This document shows positions 43,350 through 52,200 of a stretch of DNA of 58,276 nt, one piece after another. The first letter of the stretch is position 1. Every line of letters starts with the position of its first letter. A program made the position numbers and the translations under genes. Source of the DNA: Caulobacter segnis (GTDB taxonomy: Bacteria > Pseudomonadota > Alphaproteobacteria > Caulobacterales > Caulobacteraceae); the NCBI RefSeq assembly GCF_003243465.1, contig NZ_QFQZ01000023.1, forward strand, positions 1 to 58,276, read 5' to 3'. The notes under the pieces are model-generated. The model made no database searches and was not told the origin of the DNA. It saw only the letters and a program-made list of their open reading frames with translations.

Positions 43350-44375
43350 CTAGGACCACAGGCGAACCCGTCGCAGGAGCTCGATGTCGCGAGCGCCGGC
43401 GCTGAAGCAGGCGATGCGCAGCTGCCGAGTCATGATCTCGAAGTGGCGGACAACCGCCTCTGTCGACTCGAGCGCCGCCTGCAGCACCCGTCCAGCCTGG
43501 CCCACGACATCGGCGCCGAGCCGAAGCGCCTTGGCGGCGTCGACGCCGTTGCGGATGCCCCCCGACCCGACCAGCGGCGTTCCAGGACACGCCGCGCGGA
43601 CCTCCCGCAACGCTTCGGGGGTCGTCAGGCCCCAGCCCGCGAAGGCCTGCCCGACGGCGCGGTCGCGCGGGTCCAAGGCGCGATCGGCCTCGATCTGCGC
43701 CCACTGCGTCCCGCCGGCGCCGGCCACGTCAAGGGCCGTGACCCCCGCATCGACCAGCCGCCGCGCCACCGAAGCCGACAGGCCGAACCCGACCTCCTTG
43801 GCGATCACCGGCCGCCCCAAGGCGCCGGCCAGCACGCCGATCGCGTCCAGCACGCCCCGCCAGTCGGTGTCGCCCGCAGGCTGGATGGCCTCCTGCAAGG
43901 GATTGAGGTGGATGACGACGCCGTCGGCCTCGATCATGTCGATAGCCCGCCGCGCCAGGTCCAATCCGCCAGGCTGCGCCAGCTGCGCGCCGCCCAGGTT
44001 GGCCAGCAGCAGGACGTGCGGCGCGCGTAGGCGAAGCTCGCGATCGAAGCCGGCGGATCCCGCGCCCTCCAGCGCCACCCGTTGCGAGCCGACGGCCAGC
44101 GCGACGCCCAGCGCCTCAGCGGCCTCGGCCAGATGGGCGTTGATCGCGCCCCCTCGATGAGGCCCGCCCGTCATCGAGCTGACCAGAAAAGGAGCTGCCA
44201 GCCGGGCGCCTAGAAACGTGACGGACAGGTCGACCTCGGCGAGATCGAGCTCGGGCGTGGCGCAAGGCTCCAGCCGCAAGGCGTCGAAAGGGCTGGCGTT
44301 GACCACCGCCGCCTGGCGCAACGCCAGATCAAGGTGCTCGTCCTTGCGCCTCAGGATAGCCGCAGGTTCCGTCAT
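43350..44375 (-). CDS. fni: Type 2 isopentenyl-diphosphate delta-isomerase
   Basis: 341 residues. FMN-dependent enzyme that interconverts IPP and DMAPP. Seen: N-terminal RRKDEHLDLAL, the FMN-site VSSMTGGPHRG and AVGSQRVAL, VHLNPLQEAIQPAGDTDW-type VIHLNPLQEAIQPAGDTDW, IAKEVGFGLS, AGAGGTQWAQIE and GSGGIRNGVDAAKALRLGAD. All are as in IDI-2. It is divergent from the protease-peptide-prenyltransferase genes across 201 bases. Bacteria with the MEP pathway make both isomers and can live without this enzyme, so its place next to a prenyltransferase suggests a supply role for that pathway. Confidence 0.95.
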   Translation of the reverse strand: MTEPAAILRRKDEHLDLALRQAAVVNASPFDALRLEPCATPELDLAEVDLSVTFLGARLAAPFLVSSMTGGPHRGGAINAHLAEAAEALGVALAVGSQRVALEGAGSAGFDRELRLRAPHVLLLANLGGAQLAQPGGLDLARRAIDMIEADGVVIHLNPLQEAIQPAGDTDWRGVLDAIGVLAGALGRPVIAKEVGFGLSASVARRLVDAGVTALDVAGAGGTQWAQIEADRALDPRDRAVGQAFAGWGLTTPEALREVRAACPGTPLVGSGGIRNGVDAAKALRLGADVVGQAGRVLQAALESTEAVVRHFEIMTRQLRIACFSAGARDIELLRRVRLWS

Positions 44376-44523
44376 GCCCCCTCCCGGACCGACTTATGCA
44401 ATTATGACGAGAACAATCGCCGTTTCAGCGCTATCGTGGAGCGCGATCTGGGCGGGGCGACCTCGCCACCGCCTTTTTCAGCATAACCTCATAAAGGGAA
44501 TTATCCACCAATACTCTTATTGC

Positions 44524-44549
44524 TTGCAATTTTACCCGTTCGCGTTAAC
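44524..44549 (+). promoter_or_regulatory. Candidate sigma-73-type promoter of the RiPP-like operon
   Basis: TTGCAA (44524-44529), 12-base spacer, GCGTTAAC (44542-44549), close to the Caulobacter housekeeping pattern TTGaCg-N10..14-GCtANAWC. It lies in an unusually AT-rich stretch (44480-44550) and would give a leader of about 20 bases before the ATG at 44577. Inference from pattern; no transcript evidence. Confidence 0.45.
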
Positions 44550-44576
44550 CTCTGCTCAAGAAAAGGGGTGGAGCGG

Positions 44577-46265
44577 ATGTACCCAAGCAGCGCGACGATG
44601 CGCGATGTGCGCTCCGCTCCCTCGCCCAAGCTCGGGGGTCGCCTCTACTGGTCGTTGAGGCGCGAGGCCGAGGCTCTGGTTCAACTGGAGAGCGCCGGCC
44701 AAGGCGTCACGATCGCGATACTGGACGGCGCCTTGGACCGCGGCCATCCGGCCTTCGCGCAGGCGGATCTCAAGCCGGGGTTCTTTACCTCCGCCAGAAG
44801 CGGCGGCGCCGCGATCCAACACGGAACCGCGGTGGCCAGCCTGATCCTCGGTCGAGGCCCCAGCGGCGGCGGCCTGGCGCCGAAGGCGACGGGCCTGCCG
44901 ATCACGATTTACGGCGGCGACGGCAATGTCGGCGTGCTGCCCTGCTCGCAGGACGACCTGGCGACGGCGCTGGAGGCCGCCCTCGCCGCCTCTGCGGAGA
45001 TCATCAACATCAGCGGTGGCGGGTTCGACGCCAGCGGCGCGCCGTCGCCGCGCCTCGCCAGCGTCCTTGCCGCCTGCGCGCGTGCTGGCGTGGCGGTGAT
45101 CGCCGCGGCGGGCAACGACGGCTGCGCCTGCCCGCATGTGCCGGCGGCCTCGCCTGGCGTCCTGGCCATCGGCGCCCTCAGCGACGACGGGCATCCCCTG
45201 GCCAGCAGCAACTGGGGCGACGCCTATCGCGGGCACAGCCTGGCGGCGCCGGGCGCGCGCCTGCCCGCGGCCGAGGCGTTCGGCGGCTGGGCGGAATATG
45301 CAGGGACCAGCTATGCGACGGCTCTCGCCAGCGGTCTGGCGGCCAAGCTGCTCTCGGGCGCCCGCCGGCGGCGGCCGGACCTGCGCGGCGCCGACGTCAT
45401 CGAGGCCCTTCTGCGGACGGCGCGGCCGCCCGAGGGCGCATGGAGCGTCCAGCATCTGGGCGGAACCCTGGATCCGCGCGCGGCGCTGGACTGGCTGAAC
45501 ACGCCGCGCCGCCCCGCTTCGGGAAGCGTCCGCCCGACGGGCGGCCCGGGCGAGGCCGCCATGGCCGCCGCGGCTCTGAGCCCCAGCGGCGAAGGCTGCG
45601 CCGACAGCGAGCGCGTCTACGCGGTCGCCGCCCTGGCGGTGGCGCGGTCGGAGAACGCCGAGGGCTCCGTAGCTGAGCTCATGCGCGCCGCGCCCAGCCC
45701 AGCGGTCCGAGCCGCCATCCAGGAGGGCCGGATTCACGAGCCAGGCTGGACCTGGAGCCTCAACAGCGGCGGCCGTCCGATCTTGATCCTCCAGCCGGAC
45801 GGCGCTTTCGCCCGCGAGAACACCGACTGGCTCGCCGCCGCGATCCAGCGCCAATGGGCGGGCGAGGCCTGCCGGATCGCGGTCGCCGGCTGGATCAGCG
45901 GCGTCCACCGCAAGACGGGACTGCCGATCCTGCGTCCAGAGCGGCTCGGCCTGGCCGCATGGCCCCGGGCGTCCCAGCCGCTGGCGCGCATGACGCGCGG
46001 CGCGGGTCGGACCGGCGTCGATCGCGCCTTGAACTTCGCGCTGACCCGCCTGGCTTCGGAAAAGCCCGTCAGCGCCCTACAGCCGGCCAGCGCCACGGTG
46101 CTGCCGTCCGCGCTGGGACGGCCGCAGTCGCACGAGACCGCGGTCGCCTTCTTCGACCCGCTGCATCGTCTCAGCGCGGGCCGCAAGATCTGGCGCGCGA
46201 CCGTCGACGTCTCCGACGTCCTGCCGGTCATTGTCGATGGTCCGCACGAGTACTGGACTTCTTAA
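44577..46265 (+). CDS. Subtilisin-like (S8) protease with PatA/PatG-type C-terminal domain
   Basis: 562 residues. Subtilase domain about 40-310 with an intact triad: Asp50 (TIAILDGALD), His82 (QHGTAVASL), Ser245 (YAGTSYATALASGLAA), oxyanion Asn180 (AAAGNDG). No signal peptide, as in the cytoplasmic cyanobactin proteases PatA (leader-cleaving) and PatG (cleaving and macrocyclising). The last 220 residues form a divergent copy of the domain that follows the protease in PatA/PatG; its end (ATVDVSDVLPVIVDGP) mirrors the end of the protein encoded at 47366-49177 (YTVDVSDVIPVVIGEP). Start at the ATG after AGGGGTGGAG. 63 bases downstream lies the Cys-rich peptide it probably processes. Confidence 0.88.
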   Translation: MYPSSATMRDVRSAPSPKLGGRLYWSLRREAEALVQLESAGQGVTIAILDGALDRGHPAFAQADLKPGFFTSARSGGAAIQHGTAVASLILGRGPSGGGLAPKATGLPITIYGGDGNVGVLPCSQDDLATALEAALAASAEIINISGGGFDASGAPSPRLASVLAACARAGVAVIAAAGNDGCACPHVPAASPGVLAIGALSDDGHPLASSNWGDAYRGHSLAAPGARLPAAEAFGGWAEYAGTSYATALASGLAAKLLSGARRRRPDLRGADVIEALLRTARPPEGAWSVQHLGGTLDPRAALDWLNTPRRPASGSVRPTGGPGEAAMAAAALSPSGEGCADSERVYAVAALAVARSENAEGSVAELMRAAPSPAVRAAIQEGRIHEPGWTWSLNSGGRPILILQPDGAFARENTDWLAAAIQRQWAGEACRIAVAGWISGVHRKTGLPILRPERLGLAAWPRASQPLARMTRGAGRTGVDRALNFALTRLASEKPVSALQPASATVLPSALGRPQSHETAVAFFDPLHRLSAGRKIWRATVDVSDVLPVIVDGPHEYWTS

Positions 46266-46328
46266 GCGTCGGGGGCGCCGCACCCCATCCGCGGCGAACA
46301 ACCATCAGATCTGAAGAAGGAGATGCTC

Positions 46329-46538
46329 ATGACACCGTTTCTCGCTCCGCCTTCCCATCGCGCCATCACCGGCGCGCTGCCCGGCGTCATCTTTCCGTCG
46401 ACGGACAACACCTGCGGTTGCTCCGGCGACCAGACCTACAATAAGTGCGGGGTGAGCAGTAACAACTGCTCTCCAGGCTATTACCCGGAGTGCAACGAGG
46501 GGCCGTACAACTGCAGCTGCACCTGCAAACCCGGCTAG
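46329..46538 (+). CDS. Cys-rich peptide, probable RiPP precursor
   Basis: 69 residues. Residues 1-28 contain no cysteine and look like a leader (MTPFLAPPSHRAITGALPG, then a VIFPSTDNT segment); residues 29-69 contain eight cysteines (29, 31, 40, 47, 55, 62, 64, 66), four tyrosines (37, 51, 52, 60), many Ser/Asn/Gly and end in Pro-Gly. The ATG at 46329 is six bases after a strong SD (AAGAAGGAG); an ATG at 46323 touches that SD and is less likely. It lacks the LAELSEE-type leader of true cyanobactins. Set between the protease and a prenyltransferase, it is the natural substrate of both. Function of the product unknown. Confidence 0.75.
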   Translation: MTPFLAPPSHRAITGALPGVIFPSTDNTCGCSGDQTYNKCGVSSNNCSPGYYPECNEGPYNCSCTCKPG

Positions 46539-46602
46539 CCTCGCCGCCTTGAGCTCCGCGCCGGTCCTGCCCGGACCGGCGCCCCTTTCCTGGACCCACA
46601 TC

Positions 46603-47364
46603 ATGCTGCAACGCTTTGATCGGCGCGCAGAGCGCGTCGCTGCGCCCGCCTGCGTGCTTGATCCGGCGACGGCGGCCTCGGTCGCCCCCGGACACGTCGC
46701 GGTCATCCCCGATGGCAATCGTCGCTGGGCGCGCGCCCAGGGCCTCCCGGTCGCGGCGGGTCACCGACAGGGCTTCCTGGTCACGGCGCCGGCGATCCTG
46801 GACCGCCTCTTCGAGCGAGGCTGCCAGTGCGTCAGCCTGTGGCTGTTCTCCACCGACAACTGGCGCCGCAGCCCTGAGGAGGTCGCCGACCTGATGGCGA
46901 TCTACCGGGCGTTCATGGGCGTGCTGCAGCCCCTCTGCGAACGGCGCAATCTTCGCGTCCTGCATTGGGGAAGACGGGACCGGGTCCCGGCCGACCTGAT
47001 GGGAGCTCTCGATGATCTCTGCGACCGCACGCAGGATCACGGCGCAGGCCAACTCGTCCTGGCGCTGGATTATGGCGGCGCCGACATGCTGCTCACGACG
47101 GTGCGCGCCCTCGCGGCCGAGGGTCGGCTTCCGGAGGACGACGCCGCCTTGCTGCGGCGACTGACGGGTCTGCCGGCGTCCATCCCGCCCATGGACCTGG
47201 TGCTGCGCACCTCGGGCGAGCAGAGGCTCTCGGGCTTCGCGCCGCTCTCCGCGGCGACGGCCGAGCTCTGCTTCGTGGACACCTGCTTCCCCGGCCTCAC
47301 CGCCGCCCAGATCGACGCCTTCGTCGACGATTTCGCGCGGCGCGAACGCCGTGGCGGGGTGTGA
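46603..47364 (+). CDS. Cis-prenyltransferase (UppS paralogue) of the RiPP-like cluster
   Basis: 253 residues, full length for an isoprenyl diphosphate synthase of the UppS family. Motifs: catalytic aspartate in VIPDGNRRWARAQG, GHRQG, LWLFSTDNWRRSPEEV, and RTSGEQRLSGFAPLSAATAE, with the late FVDTCFP. In the usual enzyme the third reads DGNGRWA and the fourth ends in W..AY.E, so the active-site periphery has changed. The housekeeping uppS normally lies with frr, cdsA and dxr, not here. It could make a short or medium cis-prenyl diphosphate, or transfer a prenyl group to the peptide. The TTG start at 46549 is possible but ATG 46603 gives the family length. Confidence 0.88.
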   Translation: MLQRFDRRAERVAAPACVLDPATAASVAPGHVAVIPDGNRRWARAQGLPVAAGHRQGFLVTAPAILDRLFERGCQCVSLWLFSTDNWRRSPEEVADLMAIYRAFMGVLQPLCERRNLRVLHWGRRDRVPADLMGALDDLCDRTQDHGAGQLVLALDYGGADMLLTTVRALAAEGRLPEDDAALLRRLTGLPASIPPMDLVLRTSGEQRLSGFAPLSAATAELCFVDTCFPGLTAAQIDAFVDDFARRERRGGV

Positions 47365-47365
47365 C

Positions 47366-49177
47366 ATGACCTCGTCCTCTCTCAAGCCCGAGCTTCTGGA
47401 CGAGCAGGCGCTCTATCATCACCCTTTCGCGGTGACGGAAGAGATCTACGGCGCCACCCGCAGCGTGATCGCCAGCGCCAAGCTGCGCCCCGGCGGCATC
47501 GATCTGGACCGCTACTACATCGACTTCACCGCCATGGATGGGCGGCACACGCTCGAGGACGCCGGGCGAATTCTCGATCGCCTGTGGTTTCCCAACTCCG
47601 CCCGCGCCCGCTTCAACGAAGCGTTCCAGCGACTGGGACGCTTGCGGTTCATCGGCGTCGGGCCGTCCCACGGACGCATGGCCTATCGGGCCTATGTCGG
47701 CTTCTCCGACCAGATGCTGCGGCGGCAGGACACCGCCATGTCCTTCGACTGGGAACCCGGCGGCGATCTCCTGGCGATCAAGCACTATGATGAGCCGGGC
47801 AGCGTACCCGACGAGGAAAAGCACGCGGCGATCGCCGAGGCGCTGGCCGACGCGAAGCCAAACGCCCTGGCGCGTGAGGTCGAACGCCTGACCGGCCGCA
47901 TCATCGGCGAGGCCCGGGGCGACTTGGCGCTGATCCTCGTGCGGGAGACGGAGGGACCCCGCAATTCGGTGGCCTTCAACTACTACCGCGTGGCCCACAC
48001 CCGTCTCGAGGACGTCGCCGACGCCGTGGAAGGCCTGGTCGCCGCCTTCGAGACGCCGGCCGCCAGCGTGGCCGCCTGGCGCGCGGCCAGCGAAGGCTTG
48101 CGCATCACCGACATGGCCGTCGGCAAGGGCTGGGACGGCCAGCCCTTTGTGACCTTCTACCAGGGCATGCTCGACCGCCCGCCCGCCTTGATCCGCCCCT
48201 CCGGCCTCGAACAGCAAGCCCTCATCGAAGGGCCTACACCCTCCCAAGAAAGGACTAGCGCCATGGCGCCCGAAAACACCCTGATTGAACCGGCCGTCCA
48301 CGAGGCCGCCGACCTCCTGCCGCAAGGCGATGGCCACAAGCCCTGCGCGGCCTGCGAGGCGGCGGCAAAGGCCGAGCCGCCGCGCCCGCTTCCGCCCAGC
48401 GGCCCACAGCCGATCTACGCCCTGGGCCGGATCGGCTTCGAATTCGCTTCCGAGGCCCGGCGCGAGAGTTTCGTTCAGGCGGGTCTGGCCGCGCCGAACG
48501 ACCCGCGCGAGATGCTGCGCTTCCTCGACAGCCATCCCTACGCGGCCGAGGATGTGGTCTGGACGGTGCTGCTCGGCGCCACGCCGATCTACGTGATCCG
48601 CCCGGCCGGCGCCTATGCCGCGAGCGTGTACGAACGCCTGCGGGGCTACCTCGCCTCCCAGATCGAAGGCGCGTCGGATGTCGTCGCGGTCCCCGGCTAC
48701 ATGGGCGGCATGATCAGCCTGTCGACCGGCGCGAAGATCCCGCAACTCCTGCCCGACCTGCGCGGCTTCTTCAGCTGGCGCCTGGAGGACGCGGCCAAGG
48801 CCGTGACGCCGCCGAAGGGCGCGGCCAAGGAGGATTGGCGCGCAATGCTAGGCAACTTCCTGTCGCGGCTGCACTTCGAATTGCGCAACACCGGCCTGCG
48901 GGGCGACCACCGAGCGCTCAACTTCACCGCGACCCACGCGTTCATGACCCACGGCGCCTTCATCGACGGTCTGAACCAGGACTTGAGCTTCGACGGCTTC
49001 ACCGTCGAACCCAGCGCGTTCGGCCCGTCGGGGTCGGAGTGCTACGACGTGGCGCTGTCCTTCTTCCACCCGAAGCAGCGGCTCGAGGTCTCCAAGCTGG
49101 TCTATCGCTACACGGTCGACGTCTCCGACGTCATCCCCGTGGTGATCGGCGAACCGCTCTCCTGGCGCGCATACTAG
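47366..49177 (+). CDS. Two-part protein: unrecognised N-terminal half plus PatG-type C-terminal domain
   Basis: 603 residues. Residues 1-295 match no family I know; alternating strands and helices (DLDRYYIDFTAMDGRHTLED, LALILVRETEGPRNSVAFNY, LRITDMAVGKGWDGQPFVTF) recall ABBA-fold peptide prenyltransferases such as LynF/TruF, with low certainty. Residues 345-603 are the cyanobactin PatA/PatG C-terminal domain: PIYALGRIGFEFASEARRES, VVWTVLLGATPIYVIRPAG, FHPKQRLEVSKLVYRYTVDV, SDVIPVVIGEPLSW. A CxxC (327-330) lies in the linker. A perfect SD plus in-frame ATG sits at the junction (48246-48265). The start is two bases after the prenyltransferase stop, so the genes are coupled. Confidence 0.8.
   Translation: MTSSSLKPELLDEQALYHHPFAVTEEIYGATRSVIASAKLRPGGIDLDRYYIDFTAMDGRHTLEDAGRILDRLWFPNSARARFNEAFQRLGRLRFIGVGPSHGRMAYRAYVGFSDQMLRRQDTAMSFDWEPGGDLLAIKHYDEPGSVPDEEKHAAIAEALADAKPNALAREVERLTGRIIGEARGDLALILVRETEGPRNSVAFNYYRVAHTRLEDVADAVEGLVAAFETPAASVAAWRAASEGLRITDMAVGKGWDGQPFVTFYQGMLDRPPALIRPSGLEQQALIEGPTPSQERTSAMAPENTLIEPAVHEAADLLPQGDGHKPCAACEAAAKAEPPRPLPPSGPQPIYALGRIGFEFASEARRESFVQAGLAAPNDPREMLRFLDSHPYAAEDVVWTVLLGATPIYVIRPAGAYAASVYERLRGYLASQIEGASDVVAVPGYMGGMISLSTGAKIPQLLPDLRGFFSWRLEDAAKAVTPPKGAAKEDWRAMLGNFLSRLHFELRNTGLRGDHRALNFTATHAFMTHGAFIDGLNQDLSFDGFTVEPSAFGPSGSECYDVALSFFHPKQRLEVSKLVYRYTVDVSDVIPVVIGEPLSWRAY
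48246..48265 (+). promoter_or_regulatory. Internal ribosome-binding site and in-frame ATG at the domain junction
   Basis: AAGAAAGGA (48246-48254), eight bases, ATG at 48263, in frame as codon 300 of the surrounding 603-codon gene. It lies exactly between the N-terminal half and the PatG-type domain, so a separate 304-residue PatG-type protein could be made as well as the fusion. Confidence 0.6.
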
Positions 49178-49223
49178 CGCCCTTCCCAACTTCGCCATCC
49201 GCAATCCAACCAAGGGGCAAGCT

Positions 49224-52200
49224 ATGGCTAGCCGGTCGTGGTCTTCGGCGTGCGTTCTTCCTCGGCTCCTCGGCCTCGCCGTGGCGCTGTTCCTGGTCTG
49301 TCGCCCCCTCGAGGCCTGGTCGCAAAGTCGCGCCGCCGCGCCGAAGGCCGCGCCGACCCAGACCATGGGCTCCCTTCAGGGGGCGTTCACGGTCACCGAC
49401 CGGGGCAACAGCAGCTACGCGATCGACATACCCACGCCGCCTGGCACCAACGAGCTCCAGCCCAAGCTGTCCCTGGTCTATAACAACGCGACCGGAAACG
49501 GCATGGTCGGCGTCGGCTGGTCACTGGCGGGCTTGGTCTCGATCGACCGCACCGGCGCCAACCTAGCGCAGGACGGCTTCCGCGGCGGGGTGACCTACGG
49601 GGCTGACGACCGGTTCACCTACAACGGCCAGCGCCTGATCATGGTCGAGACCAACGCCGACGGCGCGGTCTTCCGCACCGAGGTCGAAAGCTGGACCCGC
49701 ATCGTCTCCCACGCCCGCACCGACGCCGGCGCGACCTGCGGTAACGGCCCCTGCTGGTGGACGGTGACCACCGACAAGGGCCTCACCTATGAGCTGGGCC
49801 GGACCGCCGACAGTCGCGCAGCGCCCAGGGGCGGCGATGGCTCGATCCGGTCCTGGTCGCTGGGCAAGATCGTCGACCTGAACGGCAACGTCCTGACGGT
49901 GACCTATACGGCCACGCCCTACAGCGGCAGCCAGGACGGCGGGCAGATCTATCCGGCGCGGATCGACTACACCAGCAACCCGGCCGCCGGCTTGACGGCT
50001 CAGCGCGCAGTCACCTTCTCCTACGAGGCGCGGCCCGATCCGATCGGGATCTATATTGGCGGCTATCCCGTCCGCACGGCCGCGCGGCTCAAGCGGGTCG
50101 ACAGCAGCGTCGACGGCGTGAAGACGCCCTCCATCATCCTGACCTACGCCCAGTCGCCCGCCACCGGTCGCAGCCAAGTGACCCAGATCGCCGAATGCAC
50201 CGGCGACGACAGCCAGTGCCTGGTGCCGACCAACTTCGCCTGGTCCAGCGCCGACCTTTCGTTCGCCGCGCCGGCCGGCTGGTTGAGCACCGACTTCACG
50301 CAAGGCTGGACCGCCCAAGACCCCCGGTTGCTCGCCGACGTCAATGGCGACGGCCTCGCCGATGTCGTCGGCATCCGCCTCGACACCCAGGTCGCCCTGG
50401 CCAAGCCCGACCGCAGCTTCGCGGGCGCCGCCACCTGGAACGCCGGATTCGGCCGCAATACGGGCTGGACCGACGCGCGCACGCCGCGCACGGTCGGCGA
50501 CGTCAACGGTGACGGCCTGCTCGACGTCGTCGGTTTCAACTACAAGAGCGTCGAGGTCGCCCTTTCGACCGGCCATAGCTTCGACAAGGCGGGCTGGACA
50601 CAGCCCAGCTATCCTTATTTTGGCTTCGATCCGTCGGCCGGCGGCTGGATCAAGGAGCGAAATCCCCGACTGCTTGCCGACGTCAACGGCGACGGCCTGG
50701 CCGATATCGTCGGCTTTGGCGCTCAGACCATGGTCGGCCTGTCGAACGGCGCCGGCTTCGAGACACCAGCGGTCTGGAACACGTCCGATTTCACGGGCGA
50801 CGCCTGGTGGCGCCAGACCGAGCGCCTGCGCTTGATCGGCGACGTGAACGGCGACGGTCGCGCCGACATCGTCGCCTTCTCCAGCACCGGGGTGGTCGTC
50901 GGGATTTCGACCGGCGGCCAGACCAATCAATTCGACCTGTCGCGCTGGCCCCAGAACACCGGCGGCTACGCCTATTTCAGCCTGGCGCAGGGCTGGCGGA
51001 GCGACCTCCACCCCCGGCTGCTCGTCGATGTCAACGGCGACGGCTTGGCCGACATCGTCGGCTTCAAGAACGGCGTCCAGGTGGCGCTGTCGACGGGCAA
51101 GGGCTTCATGCCCCCGCAGACTTGGAATGCGGGCTTCAGCGCCGAAAGCTCGCCGCCGTGGCGGGCCGGGACGACGCGGCTGCTGATCGACGTGGACGGC
51201 GACCACCGCGCCGATATCGTCGGCTTCGACACCACCGGCGCCAAGGTGGCGCTGAATCGCGGCGACATTTTCACCGACGGGCTCTGGAACGCCAGCGCCC
51301 TGGCCGGATTCACGCCGTCGACCGACCGTCCGGTCCAGACGTCCGACGTCAATGGCGACGGGCTCGGCGATGCGGTGGCGTTCGGCGCCAATCGCGGACA
51401 GGCCACGACCCTGGCCGTCGGCCTTGCGGGCGGCGCCCAGGCCGACATGATCGTCCAGGTCACCAACGGCCTGGGCGGACGGCTGGACCTGACCTACGCG
51501 CCGCTCAGCGACCGCGGGGTCTATACGCCCGCCGCTTCGTCGCCGGGCGGGCAGGCCGCGGCGGGCCTGACCTCGTTCGTCCAGCCCCAGCCCTACATCT
51601 ACAGCCCCTACTCGGCCGCCTATCCGCTGCGCGACATCGTGGGCGGGCCCATCTACGTCATCAAGCACGTCGACGAGAGCATCGATCGCACGCGATCGGC
51701 CGCCAGCTACAACTACTCCACCGACTACAGCTACACCGACGCCAAGCTCGACCAGCGTTCGCAGCGCTGGCTGGGCTTCGCGAGCAAGACCCGGCTTTAT
51801 CTTGAGGACGGGCGCAAGACGGTCGAGATCTACAACCAGACCTTCCCGCTCACGGGGACGCTGCAACGGCGCGAGATCCGCTGCGGCCCGAAGTCGAGCG
51901 ATCCGCTGTGCGTCCCCGACGCCCTGATCACCTCCGCGCCGATGGAATATATCGCGGTGCAGACGGCGACCGGGGTCGGCCCCATTGCGACGCCGGTCTG
52001 GGACGTCCGCAAGACGCGCCAGACGGTCAACCAGTACGTCTACGGTCAGTTCGACACGGCCACCCTGAACGTCTTCGCCTACGACGCCTTCGGCCAGCCG
52101 GTGTTGCAGAGCTACATCGGCCGCGTCGATCAGGCCGGAAAGGACCTGTCGCCGGACGACGATGTCTATGCCTGCAAGCGTTACGTGAACGACGCGACGC

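Noticed and set aside
44577..49177. Heterocyclase/YcaO or radical SAM enzyme for the Cys-rich peptide
   Set aside because: No YcaO, LanB/LanM, radical SAM or Fe-S cluster motif is present in the cluster, so azoline, lanthionine and sactionine classes are not supported.
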